Shown here piece after piece: positions 4,548-6,879 of a DNA stretch of 6,879 nucleotides. The notes below the pieces were generated by a model, which saw only the letters and a list, made by a program, of their open reading frames with translations, was not told the DNA's origin and made no database searches. Source of the DNA: an uncultured Bacteroidales bacterium. Its GTDB lineage: Bacteria > Bacteroidota > Bacteroidia > Bacteroidales > UBA932. The stretch lies in assembly GCA_945982095.1 (NCBI GenBank), contig CAMFRR010000046.1, forward strand, positions 1-6,879, in the 5' to 3' direction. How positions within the stretch are numbered: the stretch's first letter is position 1; each line of letters begins with the position of its first letter. The translations under genes and the position numbers were made by a program.

Positions 4548-6755
4548 CTAGTGCATCCACACTGTAAGACCGGCCATGACTATGGAAACCATTGACATGA
4601 GCTTTATCAGAATGTTCAGAGAAGGTCCTGAAGTATCTTTGAAAGGATCGCCTACAGTATCACCAGTGACAGTAGCCTTGTGGGTTTCGGAATTCTTGCC
4701 TCCGAAATGGCCTTCCTCCACATATTTCTTGGCATTATCCCAGGCGCCACCCGAATTGGACATGAAGACTGCCAGCACAAAACCTGAGCCCAGTCCGCCT
4801 ATGAGCAGGCCCATTACGCCTGCAACACCAAGTATCATTCCCACAAGAACAGGTACCAATATGGCTATGAAAGAAGGCAGAAGCATCTCGCGCTGAGCAC
4901 CCTTTGTGGAAATCTCCACACAGCGTGAGTAGTCAGGGGTTGCTTCGCGTGTCAATATACCCTTGATTTCGCGGAACTGTCGGCGAACCTCAGTCACCAT
5001 GCTTTGGGCTGCACGTCCTACGGCATTCATGGTAAGACCACAGAAAAGGAATGACATCATCGCACCGATGAACACTCCCACAAGAACTGTAGGATTCATC
5101 AAGTCCACATGATAGTAGGCCATAATGTCAGGTATGGTTGCCTGGGCAGCATCTATCATCTCGCCTGATACGGACATTATCTGCTTGCCTATGTGTCCGA
5201 GACCTATCTTGATTTCTTCAATATAAGAAGCCAGCAGGGCAAGTCCGGTAAGAGCAGCTGAACCTATGGCGAAACCTTTTCCTGTAGCGGCCGTAGTGTT
5301 TCCGAGAGCATCCAGTACATCTGTACGTTTGCGTACCTCAGGGTCCAGTTCACTCATCTGGGCATTGCCGCCAGCATTATCCGCGATTGGGCCATATGCG
5401 TCGGTAGCGAGGGTTATGCCAAGGGTTGAGAGCATTCCAACCGCAGCTATGCCTATGCCGTAGAGTCCCTGGCTGAGGGACTGGGCCGACATTGAAAGAT
5501 CAAAGCCATTGGCGCACATATAGGCCAGGATAATGGCGACGGCGATGGTAACGACAGGAATGGCTGTTGAGAGCATTCCAAGTCCCACGCCTGAGATGAT
5601 GACAGTGGCAGGACCGGTCTGACCCGCCTCGGCCAGTTTCTGGGTTGGCTTATATGAATGGGAGGTGTAATATTCGGTCGCCTGTCCTATAATCACACCT
5701 GCGAGCAGGCCCACAACCACTGAAAGGGACAAGCCCCACCATTGGATAAGCTCTGAATCCTTGAAAAGAACCCACATCACTCCGAAAGTGGCGACGGCAA
5801 TGAGTATTGAGCTGAGGTTTGTGCCTCTGCTGAGAGATTTGAGCAGATCGTCCATTCCCGCTCCTTCCTTAGTCCTTACTACGTATATACCTAAGATTGA
5901 GAGAACTACGCCTATGGAAGCGATGAGCATAGGAGCCAGGATAGCCTTAATCTGCATGGTCTCGCCTGAAGAGAAGAAGGCTGAGGCACCGAGAGCCATG
6001 GTGGCAAGTATGGAACCGCAGTATGACTCATAAAGGTCTGCGCCCATTCCGGCCACATCACCCACGTTATCGCCCACATTGTCAGCAATGGTAGCCGGAT
6101 TTCGCGGATCATCCTCAGGGATTCCAGCCTCAACTTTGCCCACGAGGTCTGCACCCACATCAGCTGCCTTAGTGTAGATGCCACCGCCCACACGAGCAAA
6201 AAGAGCCTGGGTGGATGCTCCCATGCCGAAGGTGAGCATAGTAGTGGTGATTACCACAAGTTTCTGAGCTACAGTAGCTTCAGCAACGAAGGCATTGAGC
6301 ACGAACCACCAAATGGCTATATCGAGCAAACCCAGTCCCACCACAGTAAGACCCATGACGGCTCCGGAACGGAAAGCCACTTTCAGACCGCCGTTGAGCG
6401 AGCGCATGGCAGCATTTGCAGTTCTGCCTGAAGCGTAGGTGGCTGTCTTCATGCCCACAAAGCCTGCGAGGCCGGAGAAGAAGCCGCCTGTAAGGAAGGC
6501 AAAAGGAACCCATGGATTCTGCACGTGGAAAACATAGGCAAGAACAGCAAAGAATATGGCCAGAACCACAAAAACTATGGTTACGACCTTATACTGCTGT
6601 TTGAGATATGCCATTGCACCTTCGCGCACGAACTGTGCAATCTGCTTCATAGTGACGGTACCCTCGCTTTCCTTCATCATCTGACGGAAAAAGTACCAAG
6701 CAAAGCCAAGGGCAATCAATGCCGCAACGGGCACGAGATAGAAAAGGTATGTCAT
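4548..6755 (-). CDS. hppA: Membrane-bound, K+-dependent Na+/H+-translocating pyrophosphatase
   Basis: An inner-membrane pump that couples pyrophosphate hydrolysis to cation export; it works as a homodimer in the known family. The 735-aa protein from the ATG at 6755 is rich in hydrophobic helices (about 16 expected). Active-site motifs, in ATG numbering, are [20 protein letters not shown] (190-209), DNVGDNVGD (225-233), [11 protein letters not shown] (459-469), [10 protein letters not shown] (673-682) and [17 protein letters not shown] (698-714). A489 and G492 in NTTAATGKG indicate K+ dependence. E243 in ADLYESY sits where Na+-pumping enzymes carry the gate glutamate. T89, F93, D145 and M173 appear to match the four residues I recall as typical of Bacteroides-type dual Na+,H+ pumps. 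An in-frame TTG at 6791 would add 12 residues but falls inside the -7 box, so it is rejected. Complete, apparently monocistronic. Confidence 0.96.
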   Translation of the reverse strand: MTYLFYLVPVAALIALGFAWYFFRQMMKESEGTVTMKQIAQFVREGAMAYLKQQYKVVTIVFVVLAIFFAVLAYVFHVQNPWVPFAFLTGGFFSGLAGFVGMKTATYASGRTANAAMRSLNGGLKVAFRSGAVMGLTVVGLGLLDIAIWWFVLNAFVAEATVAQKLVVITTTMLTFGMGASTQALFARVGGGIYTKAADVGADLVGKVEAGIPEDDPRNPATIADNVGDNVGDVAGMGADLYESYCGSILATMALGASAFFSSGETMQIKAILAPMLIASIGVVLSILGIYVVRTKEGAGMDDLLKSLSRGTNLSSILIAVATFGVMWVLFKDSELIQWWGLSLSVVVGLLAGVIIGQATEYYTSHSYKPTQKLAEAGQTGPATVIISGVGLGMLSTAIPVVTIAVAIILAYMCANGFDLSMSAQSLSQGLYGIGIAAVGMLSTLGITLATDAYGPIADNAGGNAQMSELDPEVRKRTDVLDALGNTTAATGKGFAIGSAALTGLALLASYIEEIKIGLGHIGKQIMSVSGEMIDAAQATIPDIMAYYHVDLMNPTVLVGVFIGAMMSFLFCGLTMNAVGRAAQSMVTEVRRQFREIKGILTREATPDYSRCVEISTKGAQREMLLPSFIAILVPVLVGMILGVAGVMGLLIGGLGSGFVLAVFMSNSGGAWDNAKKYVEEGHFGGKNSETHKATVTGDTVGDPFKDTSGPSLNILIKLMSMVSIVMAGLTVWMH

Positions 6756-6788
6756 AGCATCAGTATTTGATTTAAAAACTAACTTAGA

Positions 6789-6796
6789 CAAACTTA
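6789..6796 (-). promoter_or_regulatory. Predicted -7 box of hppA
   Basis: TAAGTTTG on the minus strand fits TAnnTTTG. No good -33 box occurs at 19-21 bases; TTTG is present only about 14 bases upstream, within a T-rich stretch. Transcription would begin near 6782, giving a leader of about 27 bases to the ATG at 6755. Confidence 0.45.
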
Positions 6797-6879
6797 CCTC
6801 TTTTCAATTACAAAAAGAAATTTTTCATGTCTTTTCATTTGTCATAAGCCCAAAATGCCCCGTATAGGAGCCGTTATCC
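6797..6879. other. AT-rich upstream region of hppA, no gene seen
   Basis: The part next to hppA is rich in A and T, as expected upstream of a promoter. The last ~35 bases are more GC-balanced and could be the edge of the next gene, but too little is visible to say. Confidence 0.3.

Overview
The window looks like a chromosomal piece of a Bacteroidota (Bacteroidales-like) genome. Four signs support this. Promoter-like boxes follow the TAnnTTTG -7 pattern of this phylum. The pyrophosphatase carries the residues of the Na+,H+-pumping group first described in Bacteroides. One gene belongs to the AAA_14/DUF4143-type ATPase family that is multiplied in Bacteroidales. A TGTCATTTCGAG...GAGAAATCT repeat of a kind seen in these genomes lies between genes. 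This placement rests on pattern recognition, not on a search.

Layout from left to right. Positions 1-1489 (minus, cut by the left edge) encode one open frame that joins a type I 3-dehydroquinate dehydratase (AroD) directly to an EPSP synthase (AroA). It overlaps the end of aroB (minus, 1486-2493) by an ATGA. The two genes form a shikimate operon covering steps 2, 3 and 6. Positions 2530-2646 hold two back-to-back, interlocked promoters: one fires left into aroB, the other right into tRNA-Leu(CAA) at 2647-2728. Positions 2729-3015 hold a terminator-like hairpin for the tRNA, a two-unit palindromic repeat and a short unexplained stretch. Positions 3016-4191 (minus) encode an AAA_14/DUF4143-like ATPase in more AT-rich DNA. 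Upstream of it, 4196-4294, is an array of three sites in exact 33-bp phase; two are 20-bp palindromes (TTGCAC...GTGCAA), and they flank its -7 box. Positions 4283-4540 hold a small open frame with a possible membrane helix, either a small protein or a gene remnant. Positions 4548-6755 (minus) encode a complete membrane-bound pyrophosphatase, hppA, with its own promoter. The last ~80 bases hold no gene that I can see.

How the parts fit. aroB and the AroD-AroA fusion make shikimate-pathway intermediates. HppA turns cytoplasmic pyrophosphate into a Na+/H+ gradient and stands alone. The ATPase appears to be an accessory gene between housekeeping genes. The most notable points are the AroD-AroA fusion and the phased operator-like array in front of the ATPase. 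I see no CRISPR array, insertion sequence or complete unknown multi-gene system.
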